A DNA stretch of 64,000 nucleotides from contig JAUZOA010000017.1 in assembly GCA_030706685.1 (NCBI GenBank), positions 1 to 64,000 on the forward strand, given 5' to 3'. Below, piece after piece: positions 53,718-62,496 of this stretch. Position numbers and translations under genes: made by a program. Source of the DNA: Bacteroidota bacterium (GTDB lineage Bacteria > Bacteroidota > Bacteroidia > Chitinophagales > Chitinophagaceae). Under the pieces are notes generated by a model. It had not been told where the DNA came from. It saw only the letters and a program-made list of their open reading frames with translations, and made no database searches. Positions within the stretch are counted from its first letter, which is position 1, and each line of letters starts with the position of its first letter.

Positions 53718-54152
53718 TCAGGTCAACGAAGTTTCAAAGACTTTCTGTTCCTTGCTTTCAGTAAACCCAAGCGCAGCATAAAATTCATGTGCTTCTTTCC
53801 GTTTACTATTGCACCGGACACGTAAAGAAGGAATACTTTTAAGAATACACCATTGTTTTGCTCTTTCTACCAGCATTTTACCGGCTCCTTTTCTCCTGTA
53901 CCTGTCACTTACCACAAGCCCGCCGATTTCTCCAAACATTCCCGATTCTACCCGTATCGTCCTGAAAACATGAAGCCATCCTGCCAGTTCATCCCCCGCC
54001 TGGGCAACTAATATGATTTCGTTCTCATTTTGACTAATGGCTTCAATATTTCGTAGTGTAGAAGATGCGGATATGGGATAACCAAGCTGGTTGGAAAGCA
54101 GGGATATTTTTTCCGCGTCCTGTGACAAGACTTTCCGTACTAAAAAATTCAT
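53718..54152 (-). CDS. GNAT family N-acetyltransferase
   Basis: 144 residues. Motif A is GGLVVSDRYRRKGAGKMLVERA, with the acetyl-CoA loop RRKGAG; the C-terminal AHEFYAALGFTESKEQKVFE is motif B. The substrate is unknown. It is upstream of the WYL regulator in the same direction with a gap of about 30 bases. Confidence 0.9.
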   Translation of the reverse strand: MNFLVRKVLSQDAEKISLLSNQLGYPISASSTLRNIEAISQNENEIILVAQAGDELAGWLHVFRTIRVESGMFGEIGGLVVSDRYRRKGAGKMLVERAKQWCILKSIPSLRVRCNSKRKEAHEFYAALGFTESKEQKVFETSLT

Positions 54153-54266
54153 GGCTAAATTTACTAAAGTAAATCTAACCTGTAATTGATTACCGGTGAT
54201 GGCTTACCTGGCAGATCAGTTGATACCCGTGAATTTTGAATAGTAAATAAAATCAATAGCGTAAAT

Positions 54267-55001
54267 ATGGAATCAATAGTGAAAACAGCCGGCACTCAAA
54301 GGATATTAGCCATTGATATCGGGGGCTCTCATGTAAAAGCCACATTACTGGATGAGGAAGGACAATTATTGACGGACTATGAAAAAGTTGACACACCGTC
54401 CATTCCAACGCCTGCAAAAATGATCGCCGCCATTGAAGGGCTTGCCCGGTCTTTATCGGGGTTTGATAAAATTTCAGCGGGCTTCCCCGGGTATGTGAAA
54501 AATAATGTTGTATTCACTGCCCCTAACCTGGGTACCAATTATTGGAAAGGCCATCCATTCGGTGATGAATTAGCAAAAGCATTGGGTAAGCCGGCAAGAG
54601 TGGTCAACGATGCCGACATGCAGGGACTTGGCATCGCGTCTGGCAAGGGATACGAAATAGTCGTCACACTTGGAACGGGTTTTGGTACAGCTTTCTTAAA
54701 CAATGGCAGACTGCTCCCGCATATCGAACTGGCCCATCACCCGGTTTCTAAGGACAGGGATTATGATGAATACATTGGTGAAAAAGCCCTGGAAAAAGAA
54801 GGCCAGGTAAAATGGAACAAAAGAATGAATAAAGTGTTATCCATTTTGAAAATTGTGTTTAATTACGATCACTTATACCTGGGCGGCGGCAATGCACAAA
54901 AAATAAATTTCCCGCTTGGCGAAAATATCAGCCTCGTCACCAATAAGGACGGTATAAAAGGCGGCGCCAGGCTTTGGAAGCAAGATGAGAAGAATGACTA
55001 A
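54267..55001 (+). CDS. ROK family kinase, polyphosphate-glucokinase-like
   Basis: 244 residues. The phosphate-binding loop is AIDIGGSHVKATLLDEEG, and sugar-binding residues lie in VVNDADMQGLG and ELAHHPVSKD. VTLGTGFGTAFLNNGRLLPHIELAHH matches PpgK-type proteins, and the CxCGxxGC zinc motif of ROK glucokinases is absent, as in PpgK. Glucose phosphorylation with polyphosphate or ATP is likely. The start has a plausible leader from 54153. Confidence 0.85.
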   Translation: MESIVKTAGTQRILAIDIGGSHVKATLLDEEGQLLTDYEKVDTPSIPTPAKMIAAIEGLARSLSGFDKISAGFPGYVKNNVVFTAPNLGTNYWKGHPFGDELAKALGKPARVVNDADMQGLGIASGKGYEIVVTLGTGFGTAFLNNGRLLPHIELAHHPVSKDRDYDEYIGEKALEKEGQVKWNKRMNKVLSILKIVFNYDHLYLGGGNAQKINFPLGENISLVTNKDGIKGGARLWKQDEKND

Positions 55002-55103
55002 TTATAAATTACCGGATGAAACAGTGTGAATGTAATGATTAGCGGGGCCCGTTAATTAATCTCATTTATCTTAATTTTATCCCGTACAGCAATCAACAAT
55101 AAG

Positions 55104-56057
55104 ATGTCCACGATCAAACGAATAAACCCTTTTTCTAAAACGAATAATGACACGGGCTTTGGGACAAACGCCTCTGATTATGGCGGAAGATTTATCAACC
55201 GGGATGGAACCTATAATCTCCGGAAAGAAGGCGTTTCTTTCCGGGACCGGTTCAGTATTTTCCATACCATGCTCAATATGCCCACGTGGAAATTCATTAC
55301 TGTCATTATTTTGTTCTTCCTGGCCATTAACCTGCTTTACACCATTGTTTACAGTTTGATAGGAATAAATGGTTTCCAGGGTATTCTTGGGGTCACCGGA
55401 TGGCAACAGTTTAAAGAATTATTCTTTTTCAGTACAGAAACTTTTACAACGGTGGGATACGGGCGTGTCAATCCTGTCGGTGATGGGGTAAACTTTGTAG
55501 CCGCCATAGAAGCAATGAATGGCTTCCTGTCTTTTGCGGTGGCTACGGGTCTTATCTATGGACGGTTTGCCAAGCCTAAATCGCATCTTGTATTCAGTGA
55601 TTATGCATTGATTGCACCTTACCAGGACAAGACAGCGCTCATGTTCCGGCTGGCATCTTATAAGGACAATCATAACCTGACGGATGTAGAGATCAGGGTG
55701 AACCTTGCCTTGCAGGTACAGGAAAATGAAAAAAGATCCTACCGGTTTTATGAGCTGGCATTGGAGCGAAGCAGGGTAGATACGCTGATGATGAACTGGA
55801 CAGTGGTACATGCTATTGATGAGAATAGCCCATTGCTTGGTTTAAACCTGGATGATTTTAAGAACTCGGATGTAGAAGTATACGTACAGGTAAGAGGTTA
55901 TGATGATGTATATTCCACCATCGTGATACAGCGTACCTCTTATATTTACGACGAAATAAAATTCAATGCGAAATTTTTACCCATGTACCATGAAAGTGAA
56001 GATGGCCGGACGACAATTGTAGAGCTCGATAAGCTAAGCAAACATAAAGAGCTATAA
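55104..56057 (+). CDS. Inward-rectifier (KirBac-like) potassium channel
   Basis: 317 residues. The selectivity filter TVGYG is at about 116-120 (ETFTTVGYGRVNPVGDG). Two membrane helices flank it (about 62-85 and 130-152). The N-terminal cytoplasmic region has the slide-helix pattern FINRDGTYNLRKEG. The long C-terminal immunoglobulin-like domain (about 160-310) is that of Kir channels. It would conduct potassium inward. The family is known from several Gram-negative bacteria. Confidence 0.93.
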   Translation: MSTIKRINPFSKTNNDTGFGTNASDYGGRFINRDGTYNLRKEGVSFRDRFSIFHTMLNMPTWKFITVIILFFLAINLLYTIVYSLIGINGFQGILGVTGWQQFKELFFFSTETFTTVGYGRVNPVGDGVNFVAAIEAMNGFLSFAVATGLIYGRFAKPKSHLVFSDYALIAPYQDKTALMFRLASYKDNHNLTDVEIRVNLALQVQENEKRSYRFYELALERSRVDTLMMNWTVVHAIDENSPLLGLNLDDFKNSDVEVYVQVRGYDDVYSTIVIQRTSYIYDEIKFNAKFLPMYHESEDGRTTIVELDKLSKHKEL

Positions 56058-56083
56058 GCAGGGACAATAGAACAGCTCAACGA

Positions 56084-56599
56084 TCACACTAAATTTTTTT
56101 CAAGAATAATAAACTCCAATGGCTGAAGGGGGATGCCGAAACGGGTGTCTTCCGGAAAAGGTTCTGTTTCCCCGGTCCTGCGATAGCCCTGTCGCTCGTA
56201 CCAGGCAACCAACTCATAACGGACTGAGATCACTTTCATGAATACGGAGGAACAATTTTTTTCTCTTGCATAATTTTCTGCTGCATTCATCAGTTGTTTG
56301 CCAATTCCTTTTGCTTGTATCCATGGTGACACACTTAACATGCCCAGGTATAACCGGTTTTCTTTTTGATGCAGGAACACGCATCCCCCGATTTCGTTTT
56401 GGGCATTCACATATTTCAGGAAAATGGCGCCGGGTGTTTGTATGAGTCCGCGCAGGGTTGCCGCATCCGTCCTTAGCTCTCCTTTGAGCAGGTTGGCTTC
56501 AGTTGTCCATCCATTTTTTGAGGCTTCACCCCGGTAAGCGCTGTTGAGTAAAGATTCTAATGCGGCAATATCTTTTTCACCCGATTGTAGAATTGGCAT
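56084..56599 (-). CDS. GNAT family N-acetyltransferase (second)
   Basis: 171 residues. Motif A is LGMLSVSPWIQAKGIGKQLM, with acetyl-CoA loop QAKGIG; further conserved parts are AREKNCSSVFMKVISVRYELVAWYERQGYRRTGE. It is larger than the GNAT at 53718 and not closely similar. The acceptor is unknown. It converges on the channel gene. Confidence 0.9.
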   Translation of the reverse strand: MPILQSGEKDIAALESLLNSAYRGEASKNGWTTEANLLKGELRTDAATLRGLIQTPGAIFLKYVNAQNEIGGCVFLHQKENRLYLGMLSVSPWIQAKGIGKQLMNAAENYAREKNCSSVFMKVISVRYELVAWYERQGYRRTGETEPFPEDTRFGIPLQPLEFIILEKNLV

Positions 56600-56627
56600 G
56601 GCGCAAATATAGGCTGCCGGAATTATA

Positions 56628-57410
56628 TTATTGAACCGCCAGCACCGGGATAGTGCTTTGGTAGACCATCTTTTTTGTGTTGCTGCCTCCTTTCAGGGCA
56701 TCGAACCAGGAATGATCTTTCGGCATAGTAATGATCATGTCAATATCATTATCTTTTGCGAAAAGGTTCATTGTTTCCTGCAAATCATACATGGAGATGA
56801 AATAAAACTCATGTTCAAATCCTTTGAATAATTCATCTATTTCATCTTTCATTTTTTGTTCATCTTCGGTAATCGACACATGGTGATCCGGGTTCACATT
56901 GACAATATGAAGACTGGCAAAAAAAGAGGAAAGCATATCCTTTATTGTCCTCACAGTAACAGGAGAGGGGGCATGTATGAAATCGGAAGCTAAAGCGATT
57001 TTTTTGAGCTTCACGAATTGGGCGCCGGGAGGGATGATCAAAACCGGGCAAAGATTCTTTTTAATCATCGCCAGTGTATTGCTGCCAATCACTGTTTGTA
57101 CCGCCTTATTTTTGCCGGTAATGCCCATGATCACCATGTCCGGTTTATTTTTATGAACACATTTTTCCAGGCAACCTGCAAAATCATGGCCCTCTTCGCA
57201 AAGGAGCTGTATTTTAACGATCCCGGTATCAAAAAGATCCTTCCTGAGCTTTTGCAAAGACTGTTCCGCGGTCGCCTTATGCTCCGGCTTTTCATACACA
57301 TGATAAAGGATCATATTAGCGCCATAGACACCGGTAAACATTTTTACGGCATAGGTAACTGCATTCAGGGATGTTTCTGAAAAATCAACCGGTACGACTA
57401 TTGTCCTCAT
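56628..57410 (-). CDS. Tandem universal stress protein
   Basis: 260 residues from the ATG at 57410; an upstream in-frame ATG adds 26 residues in AT-rich leader. Two UspA domains: MRTIVVPVDFSETSLNAV to GSNTLAMIKKNLCPVLIIP (about 1-140), and LKKIALASDFI to MVYQSTIPVLAVQ (about 145-260). The first has the ATP-binding GITGKNKAVQTVIGS motif. The second lacks a clear G-2X-G-9X-GS motif, so only one site may bind ATP. The role is probably in stress tolerance. Confidence 0.9.
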   Translation of the reverse strand: MRTIVVPVDFSETSLNAVTYAVKMFTGVYGANMILYHVYEKPEHKATAEQSLQKLRKDLFDTGIVKIQLLCEEGHDFAGCLEKCVHKNKPDMVIMGITGKNKAVQTVIGSNTLAMIKKNLCPVLIIPPGAQFVKLKKIALASDFIHAPSPVTVRTIKDMLSSFFASLHIVNVNPDHHVSITEDEQKMKDEIDELFKGFEHEFYFISMYDLQETMNLFAKDNDIDMIITMPKDHSWFDALKGGSNTKKMVYQSTIPVLAVQ

Positions 57411-57567
57411 GGGAATATATTTTGTACAAATCAACAAAATTAAACGAATATGTCTTATGATCTTGATAAACGGTAAATATGACTTCAAGGAGGCCTTTTA
57501 CGTACTGATTTTGATCTTACTACCGACAATTTAGTCATCTGCACGCCATGCGGGCACGGCCTGGTTC

Positions 57568-57596
57568 TTGCATTTACGGCGACTTTATTATATTTA
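57568..57596 (+). promoter_or_regulatory. Candidate promoter of the DUF4389 gene
   Basis: TTG (57568-57570), an 18-base spacer and TATATTTA (57589-57596) match the Bacteroidota consensus with one mismatch, about 25 bases before the start codon. Confidence 0.4.
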
Positions 57597-57618
57597 TATT
57601 TAACCAAAACCAATATGT

Positions 57619-58242
57619 ATGCTTACGTTCGAAATTCAGCATCAGCCCGCTTATTCACGGGGTGAATTATTAGTGCGGACTTTCTTTGGATGGCTATATA
57701 TCTGTATTCCGCACCTGATACTAATATTCTTCTTTGCCTTTGCAGTCTGGTTTATGACCCTGGCAACATTTTTTATTATCCTGTTTACAGGTGTTACACC
57801 CGGATGGTACCATGAATGGGCGGTAAAATTGAACAGGTGGGCTCTCAGGTTGAGCGCACGGGTATATAACCTGGTGGATGGCTACCCGGCATTTGGCATG
57901 GAGGGGACTGATGATAAGACTTCTTATGATCTTGAATTCTGGCAAATCAGCCGGGGAGAAATGCTATTGCGAACCTTTTTGGGATGGATTTATGTCGGGA
58001 TACCCCATGGTTTCATTTTATATTTCAGGTTTATTGGAAGTTTATTCCTTATGATCTTTGCTTTTTTTGCCGTTTTATTTACGGGAAATTATCCTGAAGA
58101 ATGGCACAGGTTCAATACGGGTACCTTGCGTTGGCAAAACAGGGTAAACTTATACCTGGTATGGTTATATAAAGATTATCCCCCCTTTTCGGGAAAACCT
58201 GATTCAAAACAGGCATTTGAATTCGAAGCAGCCCAATCCTGA
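57619..58242 (+). CDS. DUF4389 family membrane protein (internal duplication)
   Basis: 207 residues. Two copies of one unit are visible: RGELLVRTFFGWLYICIPHLI with FTGVTPGWYHEWAVKLNRWALRL, and RGEMLLRTFLGWIYVGIPHGF with FTGNYPEEWHRFNTGTLRWQNRV. Each ends with a YP-x-F motif (VDGYPAF, KDYPPF). Each unit has about two membrane segments. DUF4389 is found in many bacteria, with no known function. A duplicated arrangement may form the complete four-helix unit. Confidence 0.85.
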   Translation: MLTFEIQHQPAYSRGELLVRTFFGWLYICIPHLILIFFFAFAVWFMTLATFFIILFTGVTPGWYHEWAVKLNRWALRLSARVYNLVDGYPAFGMEGTDDKTSYDLEFWQISRGEMLLRTFLGWIYVGIPHGFILYFRFIGSLFLMIFAFFAVLFTGNYPEEWHRFNTGTLRWQNRVNLYLVWLYKDYPPFSGKPDSKQAFEFEAAQS

Positions 58243-58560
58243 GTAATCAGCAACTGCAATTATTGAAGCCGTCTTTTAAGTAAGGCGGCAATTACCTGGC
58301 TCAATAGACTCTCCGGGATCATTGCTCTTTGTAAACCGGGGAGAGTTTAACGGGCCTCTTATCTTTTTAACCTGGTGATTCATCGGTTCCTGCTGCCGGT
58401 TCGTATATTTTAAAAAACCGGCAATTAACCCGGGTATCTTTTTGGCGTCTAAATACGCACGCACAAGCAACAGGATTCCTCTCCCGCCATTTTACGATTC
58501 AATACAAAAGAATTTGTAGGGCAGCTATTTTTATTAGCTGGTTTGATATAAAAAAATACT
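58243..58560. other. 318-base intergenic region
   Basis: I see no supported gene, RNA or strong repeat here. A minus-strand open frame (58276-58470) has no recognisable family or start signal. A short GC-rich CTCCGGGATC...CCGGGGAGAG pairing at about 58311-58347 could be part of a terminator for the preceding gene, but it is not followed by a T-run. Confidence 0.5.
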
Positions 58561-59121
58561 ATGATCATTCAAATGTGCGGTCTTTCAGGATCGGGAAAAA
58601 GTACGCTGGCAAGAGCCGCTGAAAACGTTTTAAAGAAGCAACAAATCAAAGTTGAAATACTGGATGGCGACGAGTACAGGCAGACATTATGTAAAGGCCT
58701 TGGCTTTTCCAGGCATGACCGCTCTGAAAATATCAGGAGAATGGCTTTTGTAGCCCGGCAATTGTCCAAACATGAAATTGTTGCGGTCATCTGCGCCATC
58801 AATCCTTATGAAGAGATACGCCGCGAAATCGCTGTTAGCTACCCGGGCGTGTCAACCGTGCATATAGATTGTTCTATTGAAATACTTAAAGCAAGGGATA
58901 CAAAGGGGCTTTACCAAAAAGCCTTCTTGCCGGAGGGCCACCCGGAAAGGATCAGTAATCTTACAGGCATCAATGATGCATTCGATGAACCCGAACAACC
59001 CGACCTGTATATCAATACGGATACAGACACCATCATCACCTGCACAAACAAATTGATTCACTTTATTCATGAGCGCTTGAAATACACGGAGAAGAACCGG
59101 ATGGCAAAGGTTTTTAAATAA
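58561..59121 (+). CDS. cysC: Adenylylsulfate kinase
   Basis: 186 residues. The P-loop is GLSGSGKST (7-15), the APS-binding DGDEYRQTLCKGLGFSRHDR is present, and the lid is KARDTKGLYQKA. It phosphorylates APS to PAPS. It is a free-standing kinase; no APS reductase or sulfurylase is adjacent. The sulfotransferase gene lies 32 bases downstream in the same direction, so PAPS supply and use are likely linked. Confidence 0.95.
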   Translation: MIIQMCGLSGSGKSTLARAAENVLKKQQIKVEILDGDEYRQTLCKGLGFSRHDRSENIRRMAFVARQLSKHEIVAVICAINPYEEIRREIAVSYPGVSTVHIDCSIEILKARDTKGLYQKAFLPEGHPERISNLTGINDAFDEPEQPDLYINTDTDTIITCTNKLIHFIHERLKYTEKNRMAKVFK

Positions 59122-59153
59122 AAGGCCGCCGGTCATCGTCATTAACCTGTAGT

Positions 59154-59984
59154 ATGAACTCTAAAGTTTTAGTAATCGTGGGAATGCACCGCTCCGGAAC
59201 CTCGGTGGTGACTCAATGGCTTCATCGTTGCGGACTTTTTATCGGCGATAAACTGGAGGGACCGAATATCGGTAATGTCGAGGGACATTTTGAGGATGTG
59301 GATTTCTTAAAAATGCACCAGAAGCTGTTACTAAAAAGAAATTTTCCATCAACAGGGTTTATTTATAAGCCTCTTCCCCGGCTCTCGGGGGAAGAGAAAG
59401 AAGAATTGCAAACTATCATTGAAACCAAAAGCAGGCAAAACGAGGAATGGGGATGGAAAGAGCCAAGGACTTGCCTGTTCCTGGATGAATACAGCCGGCT
59501 GATCCCATCGGCTTTTTATGTTATGGTTGTTCGTGACTTTAATTCAACGGTAAGTTCATTAATCACCAGGGAGTATAAAATAAACGACCGGCGATTCCGG
59601 TCCAGGAAAGGCCTGTCAAGGATCAAGTGGATATTATTTAAAAGAAAGAATCTTGAAAAGATGTTTCAGAAAGAGGCGGAGAGATTTCTGAAGATATGGA
59701 TCCATTATTATGAGCAGATATTAGCCTGCACACGTGCGTTACCGGACGGACGGTTTATGTTTGTTGATTATTCCCGCCTGTTCAGGAATGATGAGGATTA
59801 TTTCCTGAGGTTGAAAAAAGAATGGCAATTTTCTCTTGATTATTTTCCTTTTATTACTCTTTATAAAGAAGAATTGTTAAGCGAGGTGAAGGATATTTCG
59901 AAATATGTCAAAGACAAGGATTTGCTTGTCAAAGCAAGAATGATTGAAAAGGACATCCTGCTCAATTACCTGGAAAGGGCTTAA
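59154..59984 (+). CDS. Sulfotransferase family protein
   Basis: 276 residues. The 5'-phosphosulfate loop is VGMHRSGTSVV (8-18). The 3'-phosphate motif is VVRDFNSTVSSL (about 123-134). The central region (GNVEGHFEDVDFLKMHQKLL) and basic patch (RFRSRKGLSRIKW) fit cytosolic-like sulfotransferases of bacteria. It would transfer sulfate from PAPS to an unknown lipid or sugar. It follows cysC directly. Confidence 0.9.
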   Translation: MNSKVLVIVGMHRSGTSVVTQWLHRCGLFIGDKLEGPNIGNVEGHFEDVDFLKMHQKLLLKRNFPSTGFIYKPLPRLSGEEKEELQTIIETKSRQNEEWGWKEPRTCLFLDEYSRLIPSAFYVMVVRDFNSTVSSLITREYKINDRRFRSRKGLSRIKWILFKRKNLEKMFQKEAERFLKIWIHYYEQILACTRALPDGRFMFVDYSRLFRNDEDYFLRLKKEWQFSLDYFPFITLYKEELLSEVKDISKYVKDKDLLVKARMIEKDILLNYLERA

Positions 59985-59990
59985 GTACTT

Positions 59991-60045
59991 CATTTAGAAA
60001 AGAGGGATTATAGCTATCGGGATCCCAATCCCTCTTTTCTAAATG
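59991..60045. repeat. 19-bp perfect inverted repeat after the sulfotransferase gene
   Basis: CATTTAGAAAAGAGGGATT (59991-60009) pairs perfectly with AATCCCTCTTTTCTAAATG (60027-60045) around a 17-base loop that contains TATCGGGATCCC. It ends about 60 bases before the start of the Ntn-hydrolase lipoprotein gene. It is stronger than most terminators but lacks a T-run, so its role is not clear. Confidence 0.8.
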
Positions 60046-60104
60046 AACCGGGTAGCTTACCTTAGAGAAAGAAAGGATCATCTTTCCAGGCTAACAATTT
60101 TATT

Positions 60105-61508
60105 ATGAGAAAAATCAGTGTCATCAGTTTAGTGATTACAGTAATCATCTATAGTTGCTCAACGGCTCCCGGTAAAAATGACCGCCTGGCCAAAGCAACC
60201 CGGGAAAATAAAAACGGGTGGATCTATTTGCATGTGGAAGGATCGCCGGCTGATATCGGCTACCAGCATGGTTACCTGTTGGCAAATGATATTGATACTA
60301 GTATACAGGCGGTATCTTATTTGCTGGAACATGATACGCACCGGGACTGGAAGTTTTACCGGGAGGCTGCCCGGCAATTTTTATGGAATAAACTGGACCG
60401 GGAATACAAAGACGAGATCAATGGCATCGCAGAAGGATTACAGGCGCAGAAAAAAAATTACGACAGTCTCGATATTACGGCTTACAATGCAGTAGAAGAG
60501 CTCGCCTTTTATTATGTGCCGATGCTGGATAATAGGGCCAACCCGGGCAGCAGTACCAGCAAAGCCCCGGGCAATTGCAGTGCTTTTATTGCAACCGGCA
60601 GTTATACAAAAGATGGAAAGATCGTAATGGGCCATAATAACTGGTCGCAGTATATCATGGGTCAGCACTGGAATGTGATTGCCGATATTGTTCCCGAAAA
60701 AGGAAATCATGTCCTGATGGATTGTATGCCGGGGTTTATTCACAGTGGCGATGATTTCCTGGTGACAAACAATGGCATTCTGATCACGGAGACGACGATT
60801 ACTCAATTCAACGGCTTTGATACATCGGGTGTTCCGGAATTTATGCGGGCACGCAAAGCATCGCAATATGCAAACAGCATTGATGATGTAATAAAAATTT
60901 TCACAACCGGTAACAATGGGGGCTATGCCAACGACTGGCTTATTGGCGACACTAAAACCAACGAGGTGGCCAAACTTGAGCTGGGATTAAAGGATTATCG
61001 TGTATGGCGCAGTAAGGATACCGCAATGATCGGATCTAATTTTCCCAGCGATCCCCGGTTGATAAAGGATGAAACTGTTTTCGATGTCAATGACAGTACG
61101 ACTTCGCCTAATGCAAGAAAAAAACGTATGGAGCAATTAGTGCTGGTTGATCTGAAAGGAAAACTGGATGCGGAAACCGGCATGAAGGTGGAGGCTGATC
61201 ATGCCGATGCTTTGCAAAATAAAAATGCCAGCAACCGTTGCGTTATCTGCGGTCATATTGATGAAGATGGTAAGGGGTGCGCGGAATGGAGCCTGGCTCC
61301 TTATTATCCTATGGGAGCCGTACAGGGAAAAGTAATAACAGCTGATTTAGCAAAGAACATGGAATTCTGGGCACATATGGGTCATCCCTGCGGGCAGGAT
61401 TTTATCGGGGCGACATTTTATAAGGCTCATCCTGAATATGGCTGGCAATCCAAATACTTGACGAATATGCTTTCTTATCCCTGGACACTTTTTGCCGCAA
61501 AAAAATAA
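60105..61508 (+). CDS. Lipoprotein Ntn hydrolase (C45 peptidase / phospholipase-B-like)
   Basis: 467 residues. A lipobox signal ends at Cys18 (VIIYSC). The N-terminal part resembles the C45/phospholipase-B-like fold (VEGSPADIGYQHGYLLAND). GNCSAF (Cys158) is the N-terminal nucleophile position expected after self-cleavage. KIVMGHNNW, the DWLIGD stretch and CGHIDEDGKGCAEW are also characteristic. It probably hydrolyses an amide or ester outside the cytoplasm. The substrate is unknown. Confidence 0.82.
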   Translation: MRKISVISLVITVIIYSCSTAPGKNDRLAKATRENKNGWIYLHVEGSPADIGYQHGYLLANDIDTSIQAVSYLLEHDTHRDWKFYREAARQFLWNKLDREYKDEINGIAEGLQAQKKNYDSLDITAYNAVEELAFYYVPMLDNRANPGSSTSKAPGNCSAFIATGSYTKDGKIVMGHNNWSQYIMGQHWNVIADIVPEKGNHVLMDCMPGFIHSGDDFLVTNNGILITETTITQFNGFDTSGVPEFMRARKASQYANSIDDVIKIFTTGNNGGYANDWLIGDTKTNEVAKLELGLKDYRVWRSKDTAMIGSNFPSDPRLIKDETVFDVNDSTTSPNARKKRMEQLVLVDLKGKLDAETGMKVEADHADALQNKNASNRCVICGHIDEDGKGCAEWSLAPYYPMGAVQGKVITADLAKNMEFWAHMGHPCGQDFIGATFYKAHPEYGWQSKYLTNMLSYPWTLFAAKK

Positions 61509-61621
61509 AGGGGTCCTGTTAATGTTCCGGCTTTGTTATTGAACGATAGAAACCTTTGAAGGATGCTTCCTGTTGAAAACAGGAATTCAATTCTGTTAAT
61601 TTTATCATTTGAAATTCAGCA

Positions 61622-62284
61622 ATGATACAAGTGGGTATTCCGATTAATTTAAATAATATCTTCTCCATCTTCGACGCGGAGTCCCTGGTCAGGTATGGAG
61701 GATTGCTGGTAGTATGTCTTGTAGTGTATGGTACAACCGGTTTATTCTTTTGTTTCTTTTTACCAAGCGGCGCTGTTTTATTTGCCGCAGGGGTATTTAC
61801 GGCGACGGGCGATCTGCACAACACCCTGGTTACGGTTTGCAGCTCGGTGATACTTGCTTCTGTCCTGGGAAACATTACGGGTTATTGGTTCGGCCGGGAA
61901 GCAGGTCCTTTACTGTATAAACGAAAAGATTCAAGATTTTTCCGGCAGCAACATCTCAAAACCGCGGACGCATTTTATGCGAAGTATGGCTGGCTGGCAT
62001 TGACGGCAGGATTATTTTTGCCTATTATCAGAACATTTGCCCCGGTCATTGCCGGGATCATCAGGCTGAATTTCCGGCGGTTTATTTTATTGACATTTAC
62101 CGGTTCCCTGGTTTGGGTATCGGCTTTTGTATTAGCCGGCTATTTTATCGGGAGCCGGCCTTTGCTGAAACCCTGGTTAAAATATATCGTTATTGCTTTC
62201 ATCCTCGTGGTTACGCTGCCTCTTATTATAAGTGTTGTCAGGGAATTGAGAAAATTGTCGAAAGGAACCAGGGATAATAAATAA
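61622..62284 (+). CDS. DedA family membrane protein (VTT domain)
   Basis: 220 residues with about five membrane segments. The VTT-domain signature is GAVLFAAGVFTATGDLHNTL, then FGREAGPLLYKRKDSRFFRQQHLK and GLFLPIIRTFAPVIAGIIRLNFRRF, here given by position at about 58-150. DedA proteins have been linked to undecaprenyl-phosphate or other lipid flipping. Its role here is unknown. Confidence 0.92.
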   Translation: MIQVGIPINLNNIFSIFDAESLVRYGGLLVVCLVVYGTTGLFFCFFLPSGAVLFAAGVFTATGDLHNTLVTVCSSVILASVLGNITGYWFGREAGPLLYKRKDSRFFRQQHLKTADAFYAKYGWLALTAGLFLPIIRTFAPVIAGIIRLNFRRFILLTFTGSLVWVSAFVLAGYFIGSRPLLKPWLKYIVIAFILVVTLPLIISVVRELRKLSKGTRDNK

Positions 62285-62496
62285 ACAGGAAAAGTTGGGA
62301 ACACAGGGGTGATTTTTTTTACAACTTAACTACAAATTACACGAGCTTTACAACATTGTTTACCGCCCTGGTATGCCGTTTACCGGAATTTTTTGTTGGC
62401 TGGCAGCAAAATAATTCCCCGGAATCCCTAATACGAATATCTTAGCGCCGCAGATAAAGTTCAGGCGCTGGTTCAACCTTAATCAATCATTTTTGA

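Noticed and set aside
58276-58470. 64-residue minus-strand ORF between the DUF4389 and cysC genes
   Set aside because: No recognisable sequence or start signal; probably random.
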